DNA of 64,000 nt, taken from the NCBI GenBank assembly GCA_000750105.3, contig JPHH03000055.1:62001-126000 (forward strand), read 5' to 3'. The DNA is from Tolypocladium sp. Sup5 PDA-1. Taxonomy: Eukaryota > Ascomycota > Sordariomycetes > Hypocreales > Ophiocordycipitaceae. Both the position numbers and the translations under genes were made by a program. The notes under the pieces were generated by a model. That model had not been told where the DNA came from and searched no databases. It was given only the letters and a program-made list of their open reading frames with translations. Positions 11,995 to 23,643 of the stretch are shown here, piece after piece. How positions within the stretch are numbered: position 1 is the first letter of the stretch; every line of letters starts with the position of its first letter.

Positions 11995-13340
11995 ATGGCA
12001 GACAACAGTGGCAGTGAGACTGGCAAATCGCCCTCTGATTCGGCGACCGACTACCAGCCCCGTCCGCGGGTCGGTATCTTGCCCAACCCCTTGATTGACG
12101 ACCTGAAGGGCACCAACTCTGGACAAGGTGTCTTGATCCCCCTGAAGACGACCCAAGAGGTCCGGCAGGATCACGCCATCGTCCAGGCGTACATTACCAG
12201 AGCACCAACAAAGTCGGCCAACGATGTCATCACGTATGTGGCTTTGCCAGCCTGGTTATTGGTCTCTGCTGCGAGCTGCACTACGGTTGCTAACTGATGA
12301 CTCTTAGGGCCTTGCGTTCCCTACGGCCCGAAGGCAGTGCTAACCCCCTGCCTCATCTTCGTACGTGCGCGAAGCCGACAGACCTCCCGGCACACATCAA
12401 GACGCAGTTTATGAACGACACGCCAGCAGGTCGCCAGATCCACACGGCCAAGTCGAACTGGATCTACATCATCGCCGGCGAGTGCAAGGAGTTCACCAAG
12501 GAAGACGTTGCCCAGGTCATGTCGACCATTGAAGGGCTCGAGCCGCAGGACATCTTCGTCGCGCGAATCCCCATTCCCCTGCTGGCGCCGACTTCGCAGG
12601 TTCAAGCGGCCATGTGGTCTTCGCAGTTTTGGCCTACTGTGTATCGAAAGAACAATCCGCTTGGCCCTCACCCTAGCATGGTGGGCCGTGGCACTGAGGA
12701 CATCAAGGACGACGCGTCTGTCTGGATGGCCCTCGCCCACCGCGTGGCACTGGATGCCAAGAGGGCCGGAATCGGTGAAGCCATGGGCGCGGTGATTGTG
12801 CAGAGGGACGAAAGAGGTGCTGACGTGGTCGGACTTGCTGGGGATGCTCGCTGGCATCAGGAATGCGGTTTGGGAATCCCGAGCAACACCATGACGCACT
12901 GCGTGCTCCGTGCCATCAGCATGGTTGCGCAAAAGCTCGTCCGACACGAACGACGGGCCGCCGGTATGCCCTTCGAAGGCCCAAACCTGGAGTACGACGC
13001 GTTCCAGGATCGACCACTGCTCGAGGTAGAGCGGCAGTGCTTTGCACAGGAACACCCAAACAAGGACGGCTACCTGTGCCATGGCCTCGAGCTGTACGTG
13101 ACCCATGAGCCGTGCGTTGCGTGCTCGATGGGAATCCTGCACTCGCGGATGGGCAAGGTGGTGTTTTGCAACCACATGCCTCGCACCGGAGGTTTGAGCT
13201 CAGACGATCGTCCTGACGGAGGTGGCCGAGGGTTGGGTCTCTTTTGGAGACGAGAGCTCAACTGGAGCTTGCTGGCGTGGGAGTGGGAGCGCGAGGGCGT
13301 GCCCGACCTGCCTCCCGTCAACCTGACCACTCATGTTTAG
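11995..13340 (+). CDS. TAD3: tRNA-specific adenosine-34 deaminase, non-catalytic subunit TAD3
   Basis: Partner of TAD2 in the heterodimer that converts A34 to inosine in tRNA anticodons. Two exons, 11995-12233 and 12308-13340, separated by a 74-nt intron (GTATGT...CTTAG); 423 aa. The C-terminal cytidine/deoxycytidylate deaminase fold is present from about residue 210. The first zinc motif reads THCVLRAI with H277-C-V279, so the catalytic Glu of the HAE motif is replaced by Val; this is the known hallmark of Tad3/ADAT3. The second motif is intact as EPCVACSMGILHSRMGKVVF (C349, C352). The N-terminal half (PLKTTQEVRQ...IYIIAGE) matches the Tad3-specific extension that helps bind tRNA. It is followed on the same strand by RNase H1. 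Confidence 0.93.
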
Positions 13341-14440
13341 GTTACCACCTCCGAGGTCCACGCGAGACTCATCAATTGTACGCCGTCCGACGCACTACCG
13401 GCCCGGGGAAGTCGACGGAAGAGAGCGCCGCACGTCGCCACAGGCCGGGCGACACTCGAAAGTGGCCTTTTATGTTACGAGGGAGGACGGGTGCAACGCT
13501 ACGTTCAGATGCTCAAAACGGTGTATGATTTACGTCTGCTGAATAGTCGACCGTTGGTTGGAGGACAAGCAGAGGGTTTAGATAGTCCTCTATGCTCCGA
13601 TGGAAGCAGGGAGTGCAGTCGCTTTTTATGTGTACAACAGACACGGCATGGCGAGGCGAACGGATAGGATTGGAGTTGGTAGAAGGTGTGAATCAAGACA
13701 CTTTGTTTGCTCTATAACGCGGTTGACTCATTCAAGGTCGTACCAAATGCATGTCGGACTTTCGAAGATCACTTTATGCCAGCTTGCAAAAATGCAACCA
13801 AGCTAGCAGAACATGGTTACTCAGTATAGGACTATCAATTGGCAAGGGGCAAGCAGCATAAGTATGGCCGGTTTGTTCACCATGGCTGTTGAGCCTTGAG
13901 ACCATGGCCCCTGGAGCCCTTCTGCACGTGTGGGTGGTCGTGTGTGCTGCCCTCTCAACTTTTTGTTTGCATCACGAGGGCGTGGCGGCTGCATGGATAG
14001 CCCCCCCCCCCCCCCCCCTCCTTCAAATTCTGTTCATATTCCCTTCTCCATTCTCCCTCTGCACACGCAAAACTCGACGTCTCCTTGTCCCATTCTTCTC
14101 TGCCGCGCGCCACGCAAAGCACCGGGCTGTTCGTGCCGCGTTTGCGGTTCCCCTTCCGTCGCCTTTGAGCACCATGCCCTTCCTTTGACTCTCGCCTCGC
14201 CTTCAGCCTTGTGCGACCTCAGCCAGCGGCAGCATATCAGGCCTGGTGGCCAGCTCCAGCCGGAACTCCCAACTCCACCACCACTGGCCCGTCCATCTGC
14301 AGCCTACCGCCGCCGCCGCAGTAACAAGAGCAAACGACCCCCGCGCTGCGCCGAGATTGGCGCGAGGATATGCACGCCCAGCTGCGCCCGACCTGTCGAT
14401 ATTCAATTTCCTCGTCGTCTCCACCGACCCGTTCGGCAGC
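13341..14440. other. Intergenic region with a C18 tract
   Basis: 1.1 kb between TAD3 and RNase H1. It holds a homopolymer of 18 C at 14001-14018 and pyrimidine-rich DNA typical of a fungal promoter/5' leader before the RNase H1 start. No gene is supported. Confidence 0.5.
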
Positions 14441-15500
14441 ATGAATAAGAAGAGGTCCGCACCGGGGACGTCGGCTGCGTCCGGCCCCTCCAAGAAGCGA
14501 AAGATGGACAATGTGCAAAAGTACTACGCCGTCCAGGCAGGCTTCAGGCCCGGCGTGTACCTGACGTACGACGAGTGCTCCAAGCAGACGGCTGGGTTCA
14601 AGGGTGCTGTCTGTAAGTGGCTGCCCGAGGAACTCCGCATAAGCAATGACTTTGCAGCAGCCGACGCAGAGGAGAGACTGACACTTGTGTTTTCTTACAG
14701 TCAAGTCGTTTACATCGAGAGAAGATGCGGACGCGTTTGCGGCGGGCAAGAAGGTCCTGGCCCCTGCCAACGGGCCCGACAAGTTCTACGCCGTTGCGGT
14801 GGGCTGCCCGACGGGCATCTACACGGATTGGAACGAGGCCGCCGCGGCGATAAAGGGAGTCAAGGGCCCCAAGTACAAGCGGTTTGGGAAGCGAAAGGAG
14901 GCCGTGGCATATATCAAGCAGTTTGGCAACAAGGAGGCCATCGAGGCGTTGGGAGAGGTGGTCGAGGAGATGTTTGAGCACCCTGCGGAGAAGCCCACCA
15001 AGACGACCTCGAAAGAAGCTGCGGCAACGGAACCAGACGGCATGCTGCGGGTATACACGGACGGGAGCAGCCTCGCCAACGGAAAGGTAGGGTCAAGAGC
15101 CGGCGTGGGCGTCTTCTTCGGCGACGGCGACCCGCGCAACGTATCGGAGCGCCTCGAAGGCGAGCCGCAGACGAACCAGCGCGCCGAGCTGATGGCCATG
15201 CTGCGGGCGTTGGAGATTGCGCCGGTGGACCAGGCGGTGCAGATCATCAGCGACAGCCAGTACTCGATCAACTGCGTGACGCAGTGGGCGATTGGGTGGA
15301 AGAAGAAGGGCTGGGTGACGGCCACGGGGGACAAGGTCAAGAACCAGGACATCATCCGCGCGGTGCTGGACAAGATGGAGGAGCGGACGCGGGCCGGGGG
15401 GAACACGTACTTTCGCTGGGTGAAGGGCCATGCGTCGGACAGGGGCAACGTCGCGGCCGATCGGTTGGCCGTTCGGGGGGCCAAGATTGGGGTTGCGTGA
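14441..15500 (+). CDS. Ribonuclease H1
   Basis: Endonuclease that cuts the RNA strand of RNA:DNA hybrids, acting in nucleus and/or mitochondria. Two exons, 14441-14612 and 14701-15500, with an 88-nt intron (GTAAGT...TACAG); 323 aa. Two N-terminal hybrid-binding modules are visible, YYAVQAGFRPGVYLTYDEC (about 28-70) and FYAVAVGCPTGIYTDWNEA (about 86-133). The catalytic domain starts at YTDGSS. Active-site acids are D178 (YTDGS), E220 (QRAEL), D242 (ISDSQY) and D311 (AADRLA), plus H301 in VKGHAS. An upstream in-frame ATG at 14246 would add 65 residues with a Pro/Ala-rich start; this could be a mitochondrial targeting form, as in metazoan RNase H1, but the 14441 start is followed by a basic stretch (KKRSAP...SKKRK) that looks nuclear. 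Confidence 0.93.
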
Positions 15501-15834
15501 GGCGGCTCATAATGATGGGGATCTGTACGGAGTACACGGAGGCCGTGATTGATACTGAGCTCTAGCCCGGCGAGGCGCCGGCAGTGGCCGAGGCCGCGAT
15601 GGATACGGAGTTTGCATGGAAGGGGGGAAGGCAGGGAGGCGCATATACAGCCCCGTCCGTCTGCATCGGAGTTGTGTCTGCGATTGCTCTCTATTCTGAC
15701 GACGCATTTTAGCTGTGTACTCGTATTTAGCCAGCCTTTGGAAGCAGACAGTCACATGTGCGCTCCTGCATGGGTACGAGTATGTACGTCGTACAAACCG
15801 AAACCTGGGTATCCGTAACGCAAGGTACACCACC

Positions 15835-15856
15835 GTACGAAGTATGTACTTCGTAC
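15835..15856. repeat. Perfect inverted repeat, 10-nt arms with 2-nt spacer
   Basis: Left arm GTACGAAGTA at 15835-15844, spacer TG, right arm TACTTCGTAC at 15847-15856. The arms are exact reverse complements. It sits in a patch dense in GTAC words. Confidence 0.9.
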
Positions 15857-16112
15857 GCTGTACGACCATGAGCTGCAGGTGAGACTCCGCGTGGTGGTGG
15901 GACAGGGCTTGACGGGCCCGTCATGGCACGATGTCCCTTCAGTGCATCAGCGGTTTATCAAGGTACGGGGCGCTTGCTGTTTTCGTCTGGTTACAGAAAT
16001 CGGCCGTGGACTCTGATAATTATTAAGGGCCGCTTCCTTTGTCTTGGGGGATGGAAGTTGCCATGTATTTATCGGCGTCAACACCCCGTCGTCCTCACTG
16101 AAATGCCAGCTG

Positions 16113-16150
16113 ACGGGCGCGAGGACGTTACACGGGCGCGAGGACGTTAC
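16113..16150. repeat. 19-bp perfect tandem duplication
   Basis: ACGGGCGCGAGGACGTTAC occurs at 16113-16131 and again at 16132-16150, followed by a partial third unit (GGGCGC). It lies about 380 bp upstream of the antiporter start. Confidence 0.9.
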
Positions 16151-16532
16151 GGGCGCAGGGCTGCCCCAGCTGTCTCACCCGACCACTGGGATCCATCCCA
16201 GGGCCTGCGGTTCGTCGCGACTCCACGCCATCTCCAGCGCCACACCGCGGGCAGTCCGTCCTTAAACTTGCCGATCGTCCGCAGAGCCTAAGGTAGTACC
16301 GAATCTTGCCCCCTCCAACACCAGCCCTCACAGCAGGTTAAAAAAAACCCTTCACGCAGCATCTGGAGTCGCCGCTGCCAACCCGTCCTCGAGCTGCCCG
16401 TTGCTACGAAACGAATACCTGCGATCCGTCACCGTCGAAAGCACATCGCAGAGCTATGAAGTCGGTTCTGGTGCTCTCTGAAGTCGTCGTTTCTACCCGA
16501 CTCTCGCGCTGCTAACGCCTTTTGTCGCCGGC

Positions 16533-18481
16533 ATGGCGCACAACATCTGGGCGGTTCCGCTGCAGCTGTCCAACTTCAACATCATCGTGGCCCTGGTCGG
16601 CGGCTTCATCTCGCTGTTTGGCCTGGTGTCGTTTCTCTTGAAGGAGAACTTTTACCTCTCCGAGGCTCGTGAGTTGCCTGCCTTCTCTTTCCTCCCACCG
16701 CCGCCTGGCGGTTTGGGACTTTGCAGCCGTCATATTAGCTTGCGATCGTCATCGTGCCCGTGTGCTGACGTCCGCGGCGATAGTCATCTCGCTCCTCGTG
16801 GGCGTGGCGTTTGGACCCAATGGGGCCAACTTCATCCGACCGCGGGACTATGCCGAGTGCAACCAGCAGGGCGTCTCGGACATTGAGTGTCGGGACAACC
16901 TCAGCGGCATCACGCTCAACTTCTCCCGCCTGGTGCTCGGCGTCCAGCTGGTCCTGGCGGGCGTCCAGCTGCCCAGCAAGTATCTCAAGACGGAGTGGAA
17001 GTCTGTCATGCTGCTGGTCGGGCCGGGCATGACGTGCATGTGGCTCGCCACGAGCCTCCTCGTCTGGGGCCTCGTTGGGACGCCCAGCTTTCTGCATGCC
17101 CTCGCCGTCGGCGCCTGCGTGACGCCAACGGATCCTGTGCTCTCGGCTGTGATAGTCAAGGGCAAGTTCGCGGACCACAACATCCCCAAGAACCTCCAGA
17201 ACCTCATCGTCGCCGAGTCGGGCACCAACGACGGCCTTGGCTACCCGTTCCTATTCTTTGCCCTGTACCTCATCAAGTACGTGGGCTCAGGCGCCACGTC
17301 CGGTGGCGCTGGAGACGCAATGGGTCTCTGGTTCGCATTCACCTGGGGATACACCATCATCCTCAGCATCCTGTACGGCGCCGTGGTGGGATGGGTGGGC
17401 AAGGAGCTGCTTCACTGGGCTGAAGAGCGCAATTACGTCGATCGCGAAAGCTTCCTCGTCTTTGCCATCGCCCTCGCCCTCTTTGTCCTGGGTACCTGTG
17501 GCCTGATCGGAACCGACGACGTGCTGGCTTGCTTCATTGCGGGAAACACGTTTACGTGGGACGACTGGTTCCGCCTGGAGACCAAGGACGACTCGCTGCA
17601 GCCGACAATCGACATGCTCCTCAACGTCACCATCTTCCTGTGGTACGGAGCCGTCATCCCCTGGGCCGAGTTTGGCCACAACTCCGTCCTCTCCACCTGG
17701 CGCCTCGTTGTGCTCGGCATCCTCGTGCTCCTCCTGAGACGGCTGCCTTGGGTGTTTGGCATGCACAGGTGGATTCACCAGATCGAAGAGGTTAGGCAGG
17801 CCATTTTCGTCGGGTTTTTCGGTCCCATTGGCGTCTCGGCGGTCTTTTACCTTTTTGTGACCCTGGAGTTTATCGAAGATCATCTGAGCGATGACGATGG
17901 GGTCCCCCGGAGCGATGTGACGAACTTCAGCGATACAGTTCGTATCGTGGTCTGGTTCTTGGCTGTGTGCAGCATTGTGAGTTTCCTCTACAAACATTGC
18001 CCGTGAGATTTACTCTAACACCAGCCAGATTGTTCACGGACTCAGCATCCCGCTGGGAAAGCTGGGATATCTCGCCCCGAGGCTGACCCGGGTGCTGAGC
18101 GAGAGCATGAGTGACGAGCCGCACGCGGTCGAGGCGCGAAGGAGGATCCCCGTCATCGGGAGGTGGCTGAGTCGTGACAAGGACGACGTCGAGTCCAGCA
18201 GCGCAGGCCGTCCCGTAATTGTGACGGCCGGCCGTGCACCAGTTCCGTCGCTGGCACCCTCGTCGTCCCAGCCTCGTACCGACTCTCCACGAGTTGGCAC
18301 TCCTCTAGCTGGCACCCCACGAACTGGTCCGCCGTCCGGCGCAGCCAGCCAGCTGGACGGCGAACCAGGGACCAGGATCCCCCCGAGACGGGAAATCCGG
18401 TTCCCTGACGAGGTGCACGGCGGCGGTGATATCGCAGCTAGCCCAGCAGAGGACGGTGGCGAGGCCATTGCCGCTCGATAG
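16533..18481 (+). CDS. Na+/H+ (K+/H+) antiporter of the fungal NHA1/SOD2 type
   Basis: Multi-span cation/proton antiporter, probably plasma membrane, for sodium/potassium efflux and pH balance. Three exons: 16533-16668, 16784-17976 and 18029-18481; 593 aa. The first join gives LSEALISLLVGVAFGPNGA, and the last gives SIIVHGLSIPLGKLGYL, both typical of the family. About a dozen hydrophobic segments precede residue 460. Family motifs are present: GACVTPTDPVLSA (the TP...DP motif), VAESGTNDGLGYPFLFF with the key acidic residue, and GLIGTDDVLACFIAGNTFTWDDWF. The C-terminal ~130 residues are hydrophilic and Ser/Pro-rich, as in yeast Nha1, but much shorter than the several-hundred-residue yeast tail. 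The ion preference cannot be told from the sequence. Confidence 0.92.
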
Positions 18482-20398
18482 CCGGACTAGCCATCCGGCA
18501 CCAATACATTTGGTGGAGGTGGAGGTGAAGGTGTTGATGTGGTGTGGTAGAGCATATCCTCGGGCCGCCAGGTCCAAGAGAGCATATCCCGTAGGCACTC
18601 TGTGTACAATACCAAACTTACTCTCCGGTACAACAACACACGCTTCGGGGTGCTGACTGATCAGTGATTTTACACTGATCCGCACTGTCGGACCGACATG
18701 CAACATGGCTCAGGAAGGCCATGGACCAACCAGGTCTACGAAGCAGCGCCATCGCCGCTCTCACCAACACCTCAATTTGAATTGTGCCTACCTACCAGGG
18801 CGAGTGCTGCTTCAAGTTTCCTTCTGCCTTGAGCTGCCAGGTTCTGAACTCAAGGGAACAAAAACCCACCCAAGGGAATGCAAGGTTGGTAGGGTGGCTC
18901 AATGGCTTCAATGGAGTTCCTTGAAATGGCTGTGACACAACTCATACAGCCATGCCGAAGACCAGGCCGTTGTCTCGCGAGTTAGTTAATGTTATTATTG
19001 TTTGGCGACACGCCAACACTCTGACTCCGAGGCCTCCGCGTGTCTGATCTGGGGACGAGCCTGGAGGGTATGAATAGGCGGCCTGTCCCCAATGGCAATC
19101 GACTCTATTTCATCCTTTGGCATCTACCTTGCGCGGCCCAAGTACGCCATCCCTTCTGGTGTGCGAAGGCTCCAACCTTGTATTTCCTCATGTTTTCCCT
19201 GTGCCTTGCCGTTCCTCGCCATTCCTACCGCCCCTCTCTATCACTTGGAGCTACACCGAGATTCTACAACGACCAATGTGCTACAGGATATCTCTCAGAA
19301 CGCGATTTCTAGTTGGCTACCTTGCAGTACCTTGCAACCGCAAGGTACCTCGTAGTAGGAGCCTCCGCACACTACAAGAGATACACCGGCATGGATTCCC
19401 TATGCCGGGGCGCGCACTTTGGATGCGCCGGAGCGGTGACTCCAGTCAGCAAACTCGTCATCGCAATTAAGCAGACAAATCACTCCACCAACTAAGACCG
19501 GCCATGTACCACCACCACCGGCACCTGCGGGTCCAGCTTGGGAACCCCCTTCCAGATCATGCTGATCGCTCACTCTCGAGTCGGCATCAGACCTCGACGA
19601 ATGGCTCTATACGGGACTCGATATTCACCGACTTGCGTCTCGCGACTCCAGACGGCAGCAAGTACGCCGACGAATTTCGACAGCAGCCATCAATGGCAGG
19701 CTCGCGGCGTATGTCGCGTTCACATTCAGCGTTGGCCGGTTACAGCGTGAGAGAGCATCCCACAGTATCCCACACAAACCCAAGGCCTACCCTAATCTCT
19801 AACCTCTGCCAACCCAAACAATGACGAAACTGTCAGTCGACTCCAGAGAGACGCATCAAGACACACGGCTCCAATCGGGCATGTCAGTAGCCCCTCCATA
19901 TATGACGTAGCCTACAGGCAACACAAAATGCCAGAGTCAGAAGACGCAACGAGACAGAGTGGAAGACTGAAGTCCCAAGTCCCAGGCCTGCCCGGGCGTA
20001 GACCCACTCCTGTGCCGAAGACCCATATCTGCGCCGCATTTGATGCCCCACTTTGGCGCCGAAGCGCCGAAGCGCCTGATCCGGCAAATTGACACAGCAG
20101 ACCGACCGATATTGGTGTCCTCGGGCAATATGTCCAGCAAATAACGCTCCGGGAAAATCAGGGCTTACACCTTCATGCCGAACCTCTGTTCCGTCATGCC
20201 ACCACGCTGCGAGTCTCGAGCCGGGACGCGCAGCGTCAACAGTGGCATGGCTGGCGAGAGAGGGAAACCTGAAGAGGAGGCGTATAAGAGACCTTCTACC
20301 CGGGACGCAATGAGCCCCTTTGTTTCGCTTTTGCAACTAAATTCCGCAACTTTTAGCGCACCGTCTGTCAAACAAGAAAATGACGTCCGGACACTGGC

Positions 20399-20671
20399 TT
20401 GAGCAACATTTCGGGCTCCAAAGCGGCCCTGGCATTGTCACGCATCTCTCCACTCGCCGTCTCCCCCGCATCTTTAATGTTTTCGTGGGCGCAAGACCTC
20501 TTTGTGTTAGGGCTCGTCAATCCGAGGCTCGCAACCCATCCAGACAACCTCACGGGCAGGCTTCTGCCCTACTGCATGCCCGGCTCCTGGATCACAGGCA
20601 CCACGGCCGTCTACAGTGTGCACTTTGTATGTAGTTCCATGGGCCGTCCGTCTGTCAATGATGAGCTCTAA
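20399..20671 (+). pseudogene. Protein-like fragment, family not recognised
   Basis: An open frame that reads like real protein in its middle (WAQDLFVLGLVNPRLATHP, then GRLLPYCMPGSWITGTTAV) but has no convincing start, end or partner exons. It lies 50 bp from the hydrolase relic on the other strand. It could be a fragment of a decayed gene or a chance frame; I do not recognise a family. Confidence 0.3.
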
Positions 20672-20718
20672 TGTACCGCTTAGACTCAGCCCTCGTATAA
20701 AGATCGTACGCCGGGTCA

Positions 20719-21320
20719 TCAATGAACATCCGGCCGCAGACTCTCCAACGGGTCGTATAGCTTGTGTGTTGTCGTTGTAGGGGCATAGTACCAGCTGGCC
20801 GCTTCGCCCGTCACCAGCGTCAGAGCGAGGTCCTTTGATCTGTCTGATTCGCGCAGGGTGTAGGGCAGAATAGACTGCATTATGGCCGCATCGGACGTCT
20901 CGCCCGTGACCCATCACATGTGGTTGACTCCCAGCGTGCCTGAAAGGGAAGACCCCGTAGCAGCCGGAGCAGGCCGTCGAAGAGCCAGTTAGAAATCTAA
21001 CCGCCTATGAAGCCGTGGAGAGCGGCGCTGACATTTGTCCGTCAGCGTACATGCCCAAATGGTAGAAGCTGTCGACGCAGATGGCCTTTATTCGCGGATC
21101 CGCCGCACCTATCAAGGCAAAGTAGCCGCCCGTGGAGGGACCCACGATAGCGACGCGGTCGAGATCCAGGTCCAGGTCTGGACTCCTAAAGCTCCGATGT
21201 GGCTGAACGCCAGCCGGCAATTATCAAGTCCCGTATAGAGCCGTTCACCGAGGTGTGATGGCGACTCGGGAGCAAGGGATCTGCATAACTTGGATGCGGG
21301 CTTCCAAGCTGAGCGTCAGG
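20719..21320 (-). pseudogene. Alpha/beta-hydrolase pseudogene
   Basis: Remains of a serine hydrolase on the minus strand. The nucleophile elbow is clear at about 21215-21090: DRVAIVGPSTGGYFALIGAA (G-x-S-x-G-G), then DPRIKAICVDSFYHLGM. After this the frame breaks: the continuation SAALHGFIGG is in another frame, followed by a stop and ISNWLFDGLLRLLRGLPFQ. A further frame near 20900-20719 reads GVNHM, stop, WVTGETSDAAIMQSILPYTL and ends LYDPLESLRPDVH. So at least two frame changes and two stops interrupt what was one protein. The elbow and spacing resemble the fungal pigment-type/2,6-dihydropseudooxynicotine-hydrolase-like group, often found near secondary-metabolism genes. The upstream limit is approximate. 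No single intron model removes all breaks. Confidence 0.6.
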
Positions 21321-21449
21321 CAGAGGCCAGTACCGCTCGATAATTAGTCGGACTCGGCATCTAGAATCTCATGTATGTGGTGGCGGTGGCGGCGGTGGTG
21401 TGATGCTATGGGACGGGATGTTGCTCATATACCGCTCGGGACTACCATG

Positions 21450-21650
21450 AGACTGTGACATGGTTGCATTATTCAGGACAAGGCGCTCCGGGAATATCTA
21501 GATATTGGAGCTATTCCGGGAATGTCAAAAATTCCCGATATACTTGGCAAACTGGTTCTTGACGCCTACCGTTGGGCAAGGTATCTCGGGATTTTTCGCG
21601 ACTGGCCTGCTGGCCAACCCATATCGGTTCAGGCGTGTATACACCCGTGA
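21450..21650 (+). pseudogene. Protein-like fragment, family not recognised
   Basis: In one frame the DNA reads HGCIIQDKALREYLDIG, then AIPGMSKIPDILGKLVLDAY and RWARYLGIFRDWPAGQPI before a TGA at about 21646. Residue composition and the absence of stops over ~60 codons suggest a relic exon. No start signal or partner exon was identified, and I cannot name the family. It faces away from the hydrolase relic. Confidence 0.3.
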
Positions 21651-22758
21651 TGGCAAGAGCATGAGGTTAATGGTTCGGGTGAAGGTTCAGCCACCGTGGC
21701 ACCGCCGTGCGACAACGCTTGGGGAAGGCTGCAGGAGAGGCGTAGGATGCGTTGCCGTCCAGCAATTGGCGTGCAGAATGAAGAGATAACGACCGCTGCA
21801 GATTGCAAATGCACCCAGAAAAGCCTGTGGAGGGACGGCGGGCGTCCGTCGACAATTGATTGGCCTATCTCCCACCACCACTACGTCGTTGACGAGATGG
21901 ACGGCCGAAGAACGGGCGAAGGCTGCACGAGCTTCTCGGTCCGGTGCCTGGCATGAAAAAAAATGCGGGCTGAACACCATCATCACGACGACGAGCTCGA
22001 ATATTATGTTGTTGCCTCGCCGGCTAATGAATGGTATGGATGGATACCTCGTTGGACGGTGGAATGCGTGATATCTGCACTCTCAATCAATGACACGCCG
22101 GACCGCACCGAGTGGCGCTGGCTTTGCTGCTAACGGGCATGGTTCGGCCGTAGCAGGAAGACCTTGCAAATAGCCGGCCACAGGTGTCAACTAGACGCTT
22201 AGCAAGAGTTGTTGATTGCCTCGTACGTCTGTAGTACGCGCATGAGTGCCTAGGTGTTGTCAATTCATTGCATCTTGGGGTGCGGGATATCATGTCCAAC
22301 GCGGGGGTTAGACCTGGGGCAACTTGGCGGGACCTGGAGGCTCTCCGTTCATCAGGTCCCGTCCCGTTTGGCGCTGGGGCCAACGTAAATGTATGGCCCA
22401 AGGAGTGATTGATAAACGCACTGCACGGCATTTGCCGATGTCACGCCCAACGGCCACGGTCACGGGCACCTGCAAGGCTCGCGTGATTGCGCAAGAGGGC
22501 GAGGCTGAGTCGGTGCCCGGAAGACGGGAGAACATGGCCGTCGTGTTTCCCCGGATGCCCCGCGGCTGGGTTGGGGATGTTGTTGAAGGTTGGGAACGTT
22601 TTGGAGTGGACAGCTGTTCGCTACGCCGTTTTGTTGTGCCGTACCAGGCCTGACGCACTTCGTCGGCCTTGGAAGTGACTGCATGGAAGGCGCTGGAGCA
22701 GCACCTGCTGCGGCGAGAGTCATGAGCCCCAGTCGCACCGGATTGGCCGGACCCGGCA

Positions 22759-22784
22759 CCCCCCCCCCCCCCCCCCCCCCCCCC
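22759..22784. repeat. C26 homopolymer
   Basis: Uninterrupted run of 26 C. Similar C or G runs of 12-20 occur at 14001, 41106, 59722, 60389 and 62784, all outside genes. Lengths of such runs are prone to sequencing error. Confidence 0.85.
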
Positions 22785-23643
22785 TCCCCCACGGCGGAGC
22801 AGGACTTGGCACAGAGGGCTGCGACACTGTCTAACGCGCGTCATTTTGGGCCGCCACGCACAGTGCCCGCGTCACGGAACAACTGGCCCAGCACTGTCCG
22901 ATGCGGACTTCGCGCGCACACAATGGCTTGGTACGTTGGCCCCACCGGTGTGAGGCGCCACGGCCACGAACGCTCCAGGCTCTCAGTCGCCTGCCCTGTG
23001 GCTCGGTGGTGCTGCGACCGGCCTGGATCAAGTGCCCACCGCCTACGCCTGCAGGGCCCAGGGGATGGATCAAACCTCCTCCACCCAGGCCAGTCGCCGT
23101 CCCATGTCCCTCTGATAATTGTCCACTGCTTCGCCCAACTCGTCGCAGACTCTTCCCTCCACTCTCAACACCATCGCATCGTCGACGACCGACACCTGCC
23201 ACGACGCGAGCGCCAGGCTCGGAGCGCCATCCACGCCCATCGGCGACGCCCCAAAACAGGCCCCCGGCGCTTCCTGTTGACGACTTCGGCACCGAGCCAA
23301 TTGACGCTTCCGTCGCGCGTGCTCAACCTTAATCTTGCTTTTCCCGCGACTCAGAGCCTCCGCCCGTCGACAAACGAGCCGTACTCGTGGCCTGCGAACT
23401 AAGGAATTGCTCCCGCACGACAAAGGAATGGATATTTGAACCCTTGAACATTTGGATCAACCTATTCTCAATCGAGGCGCCCCAAAGTTGGACCCTTTTT
23501 TTGACGCTCGCGCCCCAACCCCTCGACCTCGCCCACCGACATTCAATCGACGACGTGCCCGACGATTGCATCCAACGTCCCAACAGGCGATCCCCTCGAA
23601 CCTGCCCGCTTGAGGCGGACGCGCACAGCCGTCCCTGCTGGTC

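Larger units (their letters stand above)
15501..16532. other. Intergenic region with inverted and tandem repeats
   Basis: About 1 kb between RNase H1 and the antiporter gene. It contains TACGGAGTA at 15536-15544, a cluster of GTAC-containing words at 15715-15870, a perfect inverted repeat at 15835-15856 and a 19-bp tandem duplication at 16113-16150, listed separately. No coding region is supported. Confidence 0.55.
18482..23643. other. Gene-poor region with decayed coding segments upstream of the MGA2-like gene
   Basis: About 5.2 kb with no intact gene. It contains protein-like but broken segments (20399-20671, 20719-21320, 21450-21650), a C26 homopolymer at 22759-22784, and a pyrimidine-rich 5' leader before 23644. 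The stretches 18482-20398 and 21660-22750 show nothing recognisable beyond short overlapping open frames. Confidence 0.5.

Noticed and set aside
16113..16150. Possible CRISPR-like repeat
   Set aside because: Only two directly adjacent copies with no spacers; the genome is eukaryotic.
19040..19495. Three overlapping plus-strand frames of 60-117 codons
   Set aside because: Open in all three frames at once with no motif, so likely chance.
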